Source: Varanus komodoensis
Lineage: Eukaryota; Chordata; Lepidosauria; Squamata; Varanidae
DNA: 64,000 nt
Direction of reading: 5' to 3'
Assembly: GCF_004798865.1 (NCBI RefSeq)
Contig: NW_025335941.1
Location: forward strand, 15,080,066-15,144,065
In this document: in pieces, positions 24,067 to 34,849 of the stretch
How positions within the stretch are numbered: position 1 is the first letter of the stretch
Layout of the letters: the number at the start of each line of letters is the position of its first letter
Made by a program: the position numbers and the translations under genes
The notes under the pieces: model-generated
Database searches by the model: none
The model's input: the letters and a program-made list of their open reading frames with translations, nothing else
What the model was told of the DNA's origin: nothing

Positions 24067-27000
24067 ATTCCCCCACTGTAACATTTCAGGGTGATCAACA
24101 CAAACCCAATCACGAGTCCATCTTCCAAATCCGTGTGTCTAGTGTTGTGTCCAGTATAGTGACTGAGGAAGCCTATGCTAGGACTTGTCCTTCATATCCT
24201 TATAACTCGGTACTTGTCCAAGTTGAGACAGCATAGTCGTGAACCACTCTCCCACACCAGGGTTGATGGTGCTGCGGCTGATGGAGCAGCTCCTCATTTT
24301 TCATTGATCTGCTGCTTCTGAATATATAGTGCATCATGTGACCTCCTTATTTGCCTTGGTTTTATGGATCAGCAGCCAAACTGGCAGAGAAGAGAGGCTG
24401 ATCTGCATTTGTCTTATCCTCATTAGTTTTAGGAAGCTTAGGTAGGTTCACTCTGACCACCCGTCCTTTACTGCTATGAAACCCCCAAAGCCAACTATCC
24501 TGTAGTGTGCCTATCCATCTACCACTCTGTTACATACTCTCAGATCTGTCTTTTCATTGCTTCTTCAGTCTTATTCCTCTGCCTAATAAAAACCTCTGTG
24601 TCTCCTCTCTGAATTTACTCAGATGAACTGAAAAGTAGGTTTCTGTGAGCGTTTTGTTTTAACCTTAGGTAATGTACTGCAGTAATGCTTAATGAAAATC
24701 AAAATGCCTAATGTCTGTCTATATTTGTATTCTATATTATGTTACTATTTTAGTTTGCAAATTCTGTTACTGGCTGAAGTATATGCAGACAATACAGATG
24801 TCCAGAGTATACAACAGCTAGAAAACTAGTAATAACATCTTAAGCATTGCAAAATGGTGGTGAGTTCCCAGCAGACCCATTTCAATGTTCCTACTCGCCC
24901 TCTTGTAATCGAAGCAGTGTGTGCGTTCCTTCACGTTAGGGTTGCTCTGTTGCCCATGAGTTGCTGTCCAGCATCTTCAGCAAAATGCAGTTTGTATACA
25001 TTGCAAAACATGTATGCCTAATCTGAAAGCACAGCTTTATGCACTACAATAAAGCCAGAGTTTTTCCTAAATGTTAATAGTCTGAGAGGCCCTGGAAGAC
25101 TCAGAGTCCAATGCATGCTAATGCTAAATGTTAATGGTTTGTTTTTTAATGCTTCTAGCTTCAGGCTAGTGCTGCGATGCAAGATCAGCTAACTCCCAGG
25201 AGCAATTAAACTGAGGCAGAACCCCACATAATGTATGTACTTTGTTTTAGCAAGACATTATCAAATCATCAAGGGGCTACAATGAACTGCAAATCTTACC
25301 CATGTCTCATAATATTGCTTATATGACAACTTCAGAGGTAAGTCAGAGTCCACGATTCTCTGTTTTTCCATGACACTAGATTGCTCTCCCAGTATAACAG
25401 GATTAGGCAACTTGCTGAGATCGGGAGAGATGTGTCAAACAAAGGATTCACTTGCAGAGTAACATACTGCATGACCCATGAGCCTACTGGACATACTCTG
25501 CAAGGAACTATTTCTGAGTAAGCGATGCTGAACCCAGCAGGACCAACTGCGCTTGGACCACCTCCGTGCTTTCTTTGCTTTTTCTACATATACATCCAGG
25601 GCCAGAAGAGCGCCAGTTGAATTCTGCCTGGCACTGTTTCGCAAATCTGGGCATTGGATCTTCAAATGCCCCAGTCTGCATTATTTCCAGGCATTGCACA
25701 GCATAAGAGCTGACCGGATCAGATTGGCATGGGCATTGCATTAACAGGATTGGTACAGTCAGAGTACACTTTCAGGCAGTTTGTACAGAAAAGAAAGAAA
25801 TAAACCATGTTAAACAAAAACTGCATTTTATTCCAGACTAGTCCATTAAGACAGGAAGATGGCACCGAAGAAAGTGGGTTGAGGGTGACAGCTGTAATGT
25901 CAATAGGAAGCCAGCAATCACGCCACTCTAAGAAACAAAGGCTGCTCATCCATCCGCCTCCCTTTTCAGTGCTGTTTAGAAGAGCCTTATGCTGCACAGT
26001 CCTATGTACGTTCACTCAGAAGTAAATCCCATTGTATTCACATGTGCACATGTGTTTCGGATTTAAAATTAAAGGCATGACCAGCGTGCTATGCGGTACA
26101 ATTTCAGTCAGTGGTATATTTGCAGAGAGATGGCAATAGTCTACTGTTTGTTTATGCTGTTTATAATTGTACAGTTTCCAAGTTCCAGGGTCTTACAGAT
26201 TGTTTTTTTAAATCAGTCATTAAAAAGTGAAAGAAGCTGCCCTAAAGGCATCCAGACATAAATGCATTTGAAAAATATCAGAAACAGTGGGTTAGATCCA
26301 ATGTTAGCCCTTCTCATAGGAAATTCATTGAAATGAATAGGATTTTGGTTAGAGTAAGACTGGATACAAGCTGTTGGTTTTAGAATTTTGTAACTTCATC
26401 TGTATATAGCACTAGCAATTTTTTTGATCAAACGGTACCTTTAAAGGCTGTCTTGTGCCCTCTGTTATATCCTTCTTTAAGCAGAACTATCAATTAAAAT
26501 AGATTTTAATTTTTGATTCATTTCATCAGAAATCTATTGGTAAGAGGAGCAGAACTTACTGTGGTATCATTATATTAGAATTGACTCACTTGGAATTGTG
26601 CATTTTTCTAAAATCTGTTCTTATAATCAGATAGAAAAGGACTCCAGTGTTAACATCAACAGTAATACAACAGAAGGAACTATCACATGAAACCAAAAAC
26701 ATGTCCTTAATTATTATTTTCTATATGTAAGTCAATGTCTTTTCTGTTTCATCCCTCACCACTAAACTCAAAAGTCTATAATAAAATGTTCAGAGTAAAG
26801 TAATCATCACTTGCTGAAATCCTGTACATGCCTCTCTAGGAGTTAAGTCCCCTTGAACTTGCTAGGACTTAATTCTGAGTAGACCTGACTAGGATTCCAC
26901 TAGAATTGTAATCCTAAGCACACATAATACTGCATAAACTCTATTTAGTCTAGTGGGGCTTAATCCCAGTAAGTTCAGGATTGTGTTGCATGGCCACAGT

Positions 27001-27501
27001 CCTACGCATACTTACTTGGATGCCAGGCCCATCCAAATCAGCAGCACTTACTTCTGACTAAACATGAATATAACTGGATGACAAACTCTTAATAGCCATT
27101 AAGTGGTAGTAGCTCTTCAAATAACGCAGCAATTCTGGTGATCAATACAGGAACTACGATTCAAATGAATAGGTACCTTCTTAGCTTGTTGGAGTCACTG
27201 TAATGACAAAGCTCACAAGCAGCAGAGCCTAGTTACCTATTTATCACACTGGGCAAAGTGAAATTGAATTCCAAAGGTGCCATTCGGGAAAAGTTAAGCA
27301 CTGATTTCAGTGAAAATTTCAACATGTGCATGAAATCATGGCAACAAGCAGTTCAATCTTATGCACATGTTCTTAGAAGCCAGCGCTGCTTTGTTAGTTT
27401 GCTGCAGCCCAATATCCCAAGAGTGTGCATAGGTATACACGCAATAGCACTTAACAAAAGTTTATGTATTTCATAAAGTGGTGCATCTTTAGTTGACAGA
27501 A
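24067..27501. other. Intergenic, no gene seen; scattered palindromic repeats
   Basis: No coding region or RNA gene is recognised. Partial copies of the short palindromic repeats lie at about 25995-26040, 26288-26375 and 26810-27065, the last being a cluster of three adjoining half-copies with words such as ctgagtagacctgactagga and cttacttctgactaaaca. The rest is unique AT-rich sequence. Confidence 0.5.
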
Positions 27502-28260
27502 CTTACATAAGAACATGAGAAGAGGCACACTGGATCAAATCTAGTCCAGTGTTCTGTTCATAAAGTGGTCGACCAGCTGCCCATGGGAAGTTCACAGGCA
27601 GGATATGAGAGTCACTGCACCATTTCATCCATATTCCCCAAGAACTGGTGCACATAAGCATACTGCCAACAGGTCTAGTAGCCATTGATGGCCTTATCCT
27701 CCATGTATTTGTCCAATCCCCTTTTCAAGCCATCTAAATCTGTGGCCATCACTTCTTCCTGTGGCAGTGAATTACACAGTTTAATTTATGGGCTGTGTGA
27801 AGAATACTTTCTTTTGTCTGTCCTGAATCTTCTATCAATCAGCCTCATGGGATGACTCTGGGTTCCAGCAGAGATCTGGAAGGAGTAAACTGTCTCCCAC
27901 TCCATTTTTTCATTTTCTAAACTAAATATTCCAAATAATTCCAAATATTCCAGCAACCTTTCCTTATAAAGGAGTCGCTGTAGCAACTTGATCATTTTAA
28001 GTTGCTCTTTTCTATGCAAATGTGATTGTACCACTGCCTTGTATAAGGGCTGTAGGATATTGGCCGTTTCATTTTCCTTTCCTTTCCTTTCCTTTCCTAA
28101 TTATGCCTAACATGGGGCTTGCCTTTTCACAGCAGCCACATACTGGGTTGATATTTTCATCGAGCTTTCTGCAATAACCTCAACAGACCTGTCCAGCTCG
28201 GATCCCATCGGTTTATACTTGAAGCTGGGATTGATTTTTGGCTCAACGTACCTGCTTGCT
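27502..28260 (-). mobile_element. CR1-like LINE, 3' part, decayed, just downstream of OLIG1
   Basis: Minus-strand pieces of an RT C-terminus are readable in order: AAVKRQAPC near 28130, NETANILQPLYKAVVQSHLH, EQLKMIKLLQRLLYKERLLE, YLELFGIFSLENEK, PMRLIDRRFRTDKRKYSSHS, LCNSLPQEEVMATDLDGLKR and GLDKYMEDKAING, ending with 3' UTR text antisense to cataagaacatgagaagagg. It carries stops, shifts and a TTTCC microsatellite (28071-28098). It ends 435 bases beyond the OLIG1 stop codon, so it limits or contributes to the OLIG1 3' UTR. Confidence 0.85.
28071..28098. repeat. CCTTT pentanucleotide microsatellite
   Basis: About five units of CCTTT lie inside the decayed LINE and arose after its insertion. 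Confidence 0.9.
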
Positions 28261-28399
28261 TTTATTCAACAGTTTCCCCTGAGTGACAGAAGGTATCCAA
28301 TGTTAGTCCTATCTAGAACAGTCCCAACGAAATGAACAGGGCTTTAGTTAGACTGCCACCAGACACTACGAAACAGATGCAACCAAAGTTTCCCCTCGC

Positions 28400-29640
28400 C
28401 TGCGTTACAAACACGCGCACACGCGAGCGCCAGATCAAGATCCGCCGTCCCTCGCGGCGATCGCACATCAGATGCGAAACGAAGCGCTTGGCGCATGCGG
28501 CGCTGTCCTGTCTGTGGGACCTGAAACGACCTTTTTTCTGAGCTGCCGCGGAGCAGTCCTCCAGCCCGACAGGATCGGAAGCCTCGGCTGGCCGTCCTGC
28601 GCACATGTCCACCCCTCCTCCGCCCCCCGCCGGTCCGATCGCCGCCGGCCCCGTTCCCCCTCGGCCCTCCGCCTCGCCCCCGGCCCCTCCCAGGTCACTT
28701 GGCGAACTGCGCCTGCACGGCGGCGAAACCGAGGCCGGAGGGAACCAAGTGCGGGAGCTTGCAGATGGCGCACGCGCACAGGCTGGTCCCGCCGGGCGGC
28801 AGGGCCCCAGGGCCGCAGGGCTGCTCCTCCAGGGCCGCCGAGAGGTATTTGCCGGCGCCTGCCCGTAGGGTGTCCTGCGGGTGGTGGTGGTGATGGTGGT
28901 GGTGGTGGCTGACGTTTCCCGCCGGCGTCAGGAGCACCGGGGCCGGGCCCGCGGCGAAGAGGGGCAGCCCGGCCAGCAGCAGCCGGGGTCCGCCGGAGCC
29001 GCTCATTTCCCCGATGATCCGCCGCAGCTCTTGCAACGAGCTTCCCAACAAGAGGATGTAATTCCTGGCCAAGAGCAGCGTGGCGATTTTCGAGAGCTTC
29101 CGCCCAGGGGAGCTTTGGCAGTGCGCCGCCGAGTAGGGCAGGATCACCTCCCGCAGAGCGTCCATCGCCAGGTTGAGATCTTGCATCCGCTTCCTCTCTC
29201 TGCTGTTGATCTTCTTCCGCAGGAGCTGCTGCTCGCTCTTCGGATCGCTCGTGGTGGTGGCGGGGTGGCCACCCGCCTTGCTGGCCCCGGGCCTGTGCGG
29301 CTGCTCCGGAGCAAACTCCTGCCTGTCATGAGTTTGCTTGGGAAGTAAGGCGGAGGGGGGCTGCCTATAGCCCACCAGCTCATACAACGGAGGCTGCCTC
29401 ATCATCTCGCTGGGCTTTCAGATCAGGAAAAAAACTGCCATAACACAGGAAAGGACGCAAGAACTGAAAGGCTGCAGGAATCGGGCTGGGCGGCTTTGCA
29501 AGCAAGGAGAAAGTATGATGCAGAGGATATTTTTTTAAAGAGCGGTCCACGAACGTCGCGTTTGCTAAAAGCGCCCAGGTGGAAGGGGAAGGGGGAGGGG
29601 TTTTAAAAATCAACAAACAAACACCCACGCTCCCGTAATT
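28400..29640. other. CpG-rich block covering OLIG1
   Basis: The stretch is dense in CpG (GCG, CGC, CCG everywhere) against an AT-rich background on both sides. It covers the whole coding region, the first 300 bases after the stop and the 5' leader. Such islands are typical of developmental bHLH genes. The boundary near 28380 is abrupt, where a palindromic element and then a LINE begin. Confidence 0.75.
28695..29405 (-). CDS. OLIG1: Oligodendrocyte transcription factor 1 (bHLH), complete single-exon gene
   Basis: The product is 236 residues (human 271). Residues 7-18, [12 protein letters not shown], match the mammalian N-terminus. The bHLH domain spans about 64-130 ([20 protein letters not shown], then [20 protein letters not shown]). 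The Cys-rich [14 protein letters not shown] motif (about 210-223) and the C-terminus [12 protein letters not shown] are diagnostic for OLIG1 rather than OLIG2 or OLIG3. The start is the first of two adjacent ATGs; the longer mammalian N-terminus before SLYELVGY is absent. The serine-rich linker of human OLIG1 is missing, and a nine-histidine run (167-175) is present that I do not recall in mammals. OLIG1 is a nuclear transcription factor of oligodendrocyte maturation and myelin repair. The gene lies in a CpG-rich block with no sign of an intron. Confidence 0.97.
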   Translation of the reverse strand: MMRQPPLYELVGYRQPPSALLPKQTHDRQEFAPEQPHRPGASKAGGHPATTTSDPKSEQQLLRKKINSRERKRMQDLNLAMDALREVILPYSAAHCQSSPGRKLSKIATLLLARNYILLLGSSLQELRRIIGEMSGSGGPRLLLAGLPLFAAGPAPVLLTPAGNVSHHHHHHHHHPQDTLRAGAGKYLSAALEEQPCGPGALPPGGTSLCACAICKLPHLVPSGLGFAAVQAQFAK

Positions 29641-29654
29641 TGCCGTGAGATAGG

Positions 29655-29775
29655 AAGAAATGGGTATTAACTTAGCTGAACTCCTTTAAATCCAGCCTCG
29701 TACTCGAGCAAAGGAATGGCAGGCGGCAGCCAATGGCAGTGCAGACCGAGCTCGGGAGAGGCGCTCATTGGCTGC
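29655..29775 (-). promoter_or_regulatory. OLIG1: Candidate OLIG1 core promoter: two CCAAT boxes and a TTTAAA
   Basis: Two CCAAT pentamers face each other: CCAAT at 29730-29734 on the plus strand and ATTGG at 29767-29771. Both sit in GC-rich DNA 325-366 bases upstream of the OLIG1 ATG. A TTTAAA at 29685-29690 lies about 40 bases nearer the gene and could act as a TATA-like element, which would place the start site near 29655 and give a 5' leader of about 250 nt. CCAAT boxes are bound by NF-Y. The positions are seen; their use is inferred. Confidence 0.4.
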
Positions 29776-30359
29776 CTCGCAACTGTATGGGAAATGTTGC
29801 GATGAGTAAACAAGAAGTTTATTGTTGAGTCTTCGGCTCTTCCACTCCGAGTCGCCGCCGTTGCGAATCCCGCAAGAGCTTGTGTCCCTTGCATCCTCCT
29901 GGGGAACACACGCACATTCCCTTTGAAAACATATTACTGGCCTTTTCTGCTCCTGCATTTTGATTGCTGATAGAAATATGAATGCTTCCGCTCTCCATAA
30001 AAAATCTAGTAAATGCACTACCTCTCCTTTACAGATCACAAAGTGATGTGTGATTTCTTTGTCTTGGTATAGCTTAAATCCCTTAAAGAATAACTGCACC
30101 CCCTCATATCTTATTTTAAAAAGATATTAAAAATGGAGAGAGCTAAGATAATGTGAAACACTGGGAGTTTAAAGGGTGCATGGAGGCATCCATGCTTATG
30201 TTTACATATATCTGGCTTTGAAATATTCACTGTGATTTATCTTCACCTTCTCTGAAGGTGTTTCATTTAGAGTCTTGGCCTAGATAGAACAAAATGACTT
30301 ATTTGTGAAGATTTCATTAAACATTTTCTCTTTTAAAAAAAAGTTATTTCAACCTGATT

Positions 30360-30450
30360 TTATTGTATCCTGTAATCCTTCCAGGGAGCCTTCCAAGCTA
30401 ATGGGGCAGGGTATAAACCCAGTAAATAAATATTTATGTGTGGCAGGGGT
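30360..30450 (+). repeat. Possible LINE 3' tail
   Basis: The stretch around 'gggagccttccaagctaatg' and 'ggggcagggtataaacccagtaaataaata' resembles the 3' tail of L2/CR1-type LINEs (gggcggtataaataaataaa). Nothing upstream is recognisable. Confidence 0.35.
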
Positions 30451-30454
30451 GGGA

Positions 30455-30552
30455 AAATGTTTGGTCCTCTAGATTTGCTGGACTGCAACTCCCACCATTC
30501 TTCATCATGCTACTGATGGGAAATACAGTCCAAGAACAGCTGAGGGCCACTT
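30455..30552. mobile_element. Short palindromic element (family D)
   Basis: The element reads 'tttggtcctctagatttgct', 'ggactgcaactcccaccatt' and, inverted, 'ctgatgggaaatacagtcca' and 'ctgagggcca'. The outer and inner arms are complementary, so the unit folds into one hairpin of about 100 bases. Similar units lie at 313-412, 47095-47185 and 53133-53216. They are probably non-autonomous DNA transposons; the superfamily is not determined. Confidence 0.6.
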
Positions 30553-30979
30553 GTACCGCAGCCTTGATGAATAGTGTTGGTAAGTGCAGAAAGAGTTGAA
30601 TCTGCAAATCTCATCTGCAGAAATGTCATTGCCTAAGAACATAAGATCCTGGGATTAAGCCAGGAGAACAGAGTTTTGAATAAGGCCTGTTTCCACATGG
30701 CAAGGGTTAGACACTCCATGTGGTTATAGCAGTGCATTCTTCCCCATTCTGGTGGCCAAAAGATGTGTTGGATGGTTGTCTGGGGGAACAGTAGGTGTTT
30801 TTGATGGCTGGCATAACTGGCTTAGGTATACTGGGAGTTACACTCCAACACATCTGGCTGGCATTAGGTTGGGGAATAACGTCTTTGTGCATAAGATTTA
30901 TATAGAATAGCTATACCAAAAACAACAACAAAAAAACAAACTTTATATACCCATATGGGACTCCTTTATAGAGGTGGAG

Positions 30980-31327
30980 GGGATGCAGGTGGCACAGTGG
31001 TTTAAACTGCTGTGCTGCTGGGCTGGTTGATTGAAAGATCGCCGGTTCGAATCTGCACAGCAGGGTGAGTTCCCATTGCTCTGTTCCAGCTCCTGCCACC
31101 CTTGCAGTTCAAAAGCATGCAAATGCAAGTAGATAAAAAGGTACCACTTCAGTGGGAAGGTAACAGTGTTCCATGCATTTCGGTGTTTAGTCATGCCGGC
31201 CACATGACCATGGAGACTGTCTGAGGACAAACGCTGGCTCCCTCGGCTGGGAAACGGAGATGAGCACCACCCCCTAGAGTTAGGCATGACTGGACTTAAC
31301 ATCAAGGGGAAACTTTCACCTTTAACC
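30980..31327 (+). mobile_element. Sauria-type SINE with Bov-B-like 3' end, complete
   Basis: It starts with a tRNA-like head (GGTGGCACAGTGGTTTAAAC as A box; GGTTCGAATC at 31043 as B box), has a unique body, and ends GGCATGACTGGACTTAACAT then CAAGGGGAAACTTTCACC-type sequence, the Bov-B-related tail of the Sauria SINEs. It is flanked by a perfect 14-base target duplication TTATAGAGGTGGAG (30966-30979 and 31328-31341). The intact duplication suggests a fairly recent insertion. Confidence 0.93.
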
Positions 31328-31341
31328 TTATAGAGGTGGAG

Positions 31342-32307
31342 AGGTATCAAAGTCAGAGGTACAAAGTGCGGGGTCTTGCAGCTGTCACATGGGTTACCAA
31401 GATAGGTGAGAAGTAGGTTGGTCGTCCTTGCAGGTGTTATGCTTTTGTAGGATCTGTCTGCTGTTCTCCCCTGTGTCTGCCCAAAGAGTGCAAACCACCT
31501 GGAAATCACAGGGTCTGAACCTCTTCCTTCAGTGAGGAGCCTTCTGAGTCCAGTTAGTTCACTGAGTTAAACCATGTGGCTTGTCTTGCTGCACTCTTGT
31601 GATATGGTGAAGGAAAACAGCTGCAGAATTTGGGTGGCTCTGGAAGAGATGATGTAATAGCACAGAAGTAGTGACTTAGTGATGGGAAGAAAGAAATGCA
31701 TCCAGTTTTGTGCATTTGAACAAGGGGTGAACCCACGCTCAGTGACCCTTTAAAATTTGCCCTTCTCTGAATTTTGCAGTGGAGTTTGTCAGTTAAAATA
31801 TTCATATGGAAGTGCTTATGTTAGGAAACAGAATGTTAAAGATGAGTTGTTTTAAGGATTGCTTGCAAAAGAGAGTGGAGGGAGAGAGAGATTAGGCAAA
31901 TATGTACACAGAAATGCATGCATTCAGAGAAATCTGCAGAAAGGTGGTTATGATTTTCATGTAGCCTTTTAATATTTTAACTTTGTGACGACCCAAAATT
32001 AAGACTGGATAATTTGGAAAGTTTGAAACTAACAAAAAGATTTGGAACCTGAAAGAAACTGAAATTAACAGATTTGCCCACCTGTCGTCATAGTGCTGGC
32101 AGCAATAGTAGTGATCATAGTGATATAGTGAGAAAAGCAATTGTGAACTAATACAGAGTAGTTCTCTCTTAACTCTTTCAATGGGGAAAGAACTCCAAAG
32201 TTATAGGCCATGATTTCCAGGTACAGTTGAACCCAGTAATCCCCCAGTTAAGCCCTTCCTGAGAGGAAGACATGGAAAGAGAAACTCCAGAATGCACAAG
32301 ATTAAGA
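31342..32307. other. Unique intergenic sequence, nothing recognised
   Basis: No gene or repeat stands out. Frames crossing it are short or run into the neighbouring SINE. Confidence 0.4.
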
Positions 32308-32430
32308 CTGTGCAGTATAGCTGTTAGAGTGTTGGACTAGGATTGGGAACTTGGTTCAAATCCCCACTCAGTCATGCCATTCACAGGGTGACCTTTGACC
32401 AGTTATTTTCCCTCAGCTTAATCTACCCCC
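32308..32430 (+). mobile_element. tRNA-derived SINE, partial
   Basis: It reads 'gtgcagtatagctgttagag' and 'tgttggactaggattggg' (A-box region), 'ttggttcaaatccccactca' (B box), then 'gggtgacctttgaccagtta' and 'cagcttaatctacc'. The order matches the SINEs at 23.3 and 36.6 kb; the 3' half is missing. Confidence 0.8.
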
Positions 32431-32649
32431 AAGTTTTGTTTTGTTTTTTTTTTTTGTAAAGGTACCATCTGTGTGTGGGGGTGGGGAAAGAATTCATGTA
32501 TGCTGGTTGAGCTCAATGAAGGAAAGCTAAAATATGAATATAGCAAATGAATGAAAAGAACCTTCCTCTCAGTGACATGATAAAGCTCCATGACTCCATT
32601 TCTGTCCCCAGTGTGGGCCCTGAAAAATCCTGCTGGCTTCTTTTGCCAG

Positions 32650-33440
32650 TGTTGGCACATAATCTTTGTAATAAAGGCTTAGTGCTTTCAACAATAGCTT
32701 GTTGTTGTTTTGCAAACACAACACTCCTATTTTGCTTTAAACTGCACGGTACAATTAGATTGCCAAGTTCTAAATGTCCATGAGAGCACAGTTTTCAAGC
32801 TATGAATGGGAAAAAATATTGTTCTGATCACTTTAAACAAAGAGCATTAGAATATATTTCCTGAAAACAATTAACATTTTAAAAATACAATTATCATTGC
32901 AAATGTGGACTGGTGGCTTAAATAGTTAAATATAAGGAAAAGCGAAGTAGTGAAGCATGACAGATTTTCTGGATTATAAAAATGCTTTGATCTATCAATT
33001 CCCTGGAAGAACCTACTTTCTTCTTCAAATGAGAGGAAAATAGCAGTGCACTTTTGTTGATCTGCGGATGAGGGGAGGAGAGATGGCAGTGGAAAAGATG
33101 CCTGTTTCCTTTCTCTTTATAAATGGGTTTCAAATAAACAATCAAATGTTCACTTTAAACTTCAGAATAGGTTTGAAAGTGTACTTCTGTATAAAAACAG
33201 CAAGCTGCCTTCAAACAGTGTGATCCAGTGTGCTGTGAAATTGCACACATAGGTCTATAAAACTGATGTCAAAGAGCTGGCTTTCTTTGCACGTCCAGAA
33301 ATATTCTTTGAGGCTTCTAAAGTTGGTTGTTTCAAGCCAAACACTGTAGAGGCTTTCCCTGCAGCAATAAAAGGGACAGTTTGCTTGGACGGCTGTGGCT
33401 GATTTATAGCACAGTGCCCAATGTCATGGTCAGAGGATTT
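32650..33440. promoter_or_regulatory. Candidate conserved non-coding block
   Basis: About 0.8 kb of unique, repeat-free sequence about 3.2 kb upstream of OLIG1. It is AT-rich and has homeodomain-like ATTA/TAAT words (32757, 32865-32900) and TTTAAAC words. Mammalian OLIG genes are driven by distal enhancers in this interval. The regulatory role is inferred only from position and lack of repeats. Confidence 0.25.
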
Positions 33441-34749
33441 TTGTTGTTGTTTTGTATGTGTGGTTTGTTTTATTTAGAGGTGTTTTTCCCCCCAACAAAA
33501 CGCTGGCAGTTTAACTCGAAGTCTCAGTCAGCCTCAAAAGATGCAAGTGTTTCTGTCCATTTCAGGCTTTGCTTATGGGATGTTCCAAATGGTTAAAACA
33601 AACCCTTTCAGAAGTGACACATGGCCAAGTGTGTTCAAAGAAATGAAGGGGGGAAAACAAAGGTAGCTCTGAAGTCATTTCCCCACACTGGATCCAGCCA
33701 TCCGGTTTTACTCTTTCTTCATTGAATGGGCAGAATGCAACAGGAAGAACAGGACTGAAAGAGAACAAACATGCCAAATGTACTGGCAGAGAGACCTGAG
33801 AGAGAAGGCTGGGGCAGCTTGAGGCGAAAGTTCCATTCTTCGCCCTTGGAAGGGAATGAATGATAAATTATAGCATCTAAAAAGGTAATAAATGTGTCTA
33901 GCTGAAGTGCCATGGCCAAGTTCCTAGGACACCTGCAAAGACAGGAGGGGCTTTATAGGTCCAGGCAGCTCTCCCTTTATGGGAAGCAGACGGCGTAGAG
34001 TGGATACAGAGGGACACTGTTCCTGATTTTGCCTCATTCCTCTGCTGTTGGCTCAAAGTCCTTATCAATTTATGCAACAGCCACGCTGCTCTCCTGCATA
34101 AAATGCCATTTAATTAGCATGTGTGTGAGAGAAGATGGCTTTTTTGAAAAAAAGAACAAGGCCTCAAGAATTCAATTTATCCCAGGCTATGCAGCTACGA
34201 CCAACGATCCCCCAAAAGCAGTATTTTAGGGGCTACATTACTTAGCTTTTAGGGAGCGCTAGATGAGGCCTAGCCGTGGACACCCCACCCTACCTTGTAC
34301 CTGGACATGCCAGCTTCCCGCACACAAGAGCGCGGCTGCCTCGAGCTGAACTGAAGCATTGCCACAAGGGCAGGGGGCAGCGGGCTGCTTGGCATGTCAT
34401 GCTGGTAGCACAGAAGATTAATTCATGGCAGAAGCAAATTCATGTGTGCGTGCACCCATGTGCACAGATAAGAACCAACATAACCTGAGGTCTTCACCTG
34501 GGTGACTTAACTCAAAGGGTGATTTCCCTTTTGAGAAGGCACCCTTAACTAGGTTGGTTAAAATGGTGGGAGGGGTCAGGAATATACACTGTGGGGCTTA
34601 TAGATTTCCTAATGGGCCCCCTATCCACACAGAACATTTGAGCGCTGTTCTATAGCCAGCTGCTACTACCTCTTTCAAATTCTCTGCTCCGTCTTTCAGA
34701 GATTCAGCTGACCATTCCTGCACACCCCAAGCTAGTTCATATTGATTTG

Positions 34750-34849
34750 NNNNNNNNNNNNNNNNNNNNNNNNNNNNNNNNNNNNNNNNNNNNNNNNNNN
34801 NNNNNNNNNNNNNNNNNNNNNNNNNNNNNNNNNNNNNNNNNNNNNNNNN
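34750..34849. other. Assembly gap (100 N)
   Basis: Exactly 100 N, the convention for a gap of unknown size. Nothing can be said about the missing sequence. Confidence 1.

Noticed and set aside
28261-28266. AATAAA on the minus strand as the OLIG1 poly(A) signal
   Set aside because: It lies exactly at the border of a LINE fragment and cannot be told from chance; kept only as a possibility in the findings.
28881-29348. A 155-codon plus-strand frame inside OLIG1
   Set aside because: It is antisense to the OLIG1 bHLH coding sequence and reflects its GC-rich codons.
30943-31509. A 188-codon minus-strand frame
   Set aside because: It runs antisense through the Sauria SINE and its flanks; no protein family resemblance.
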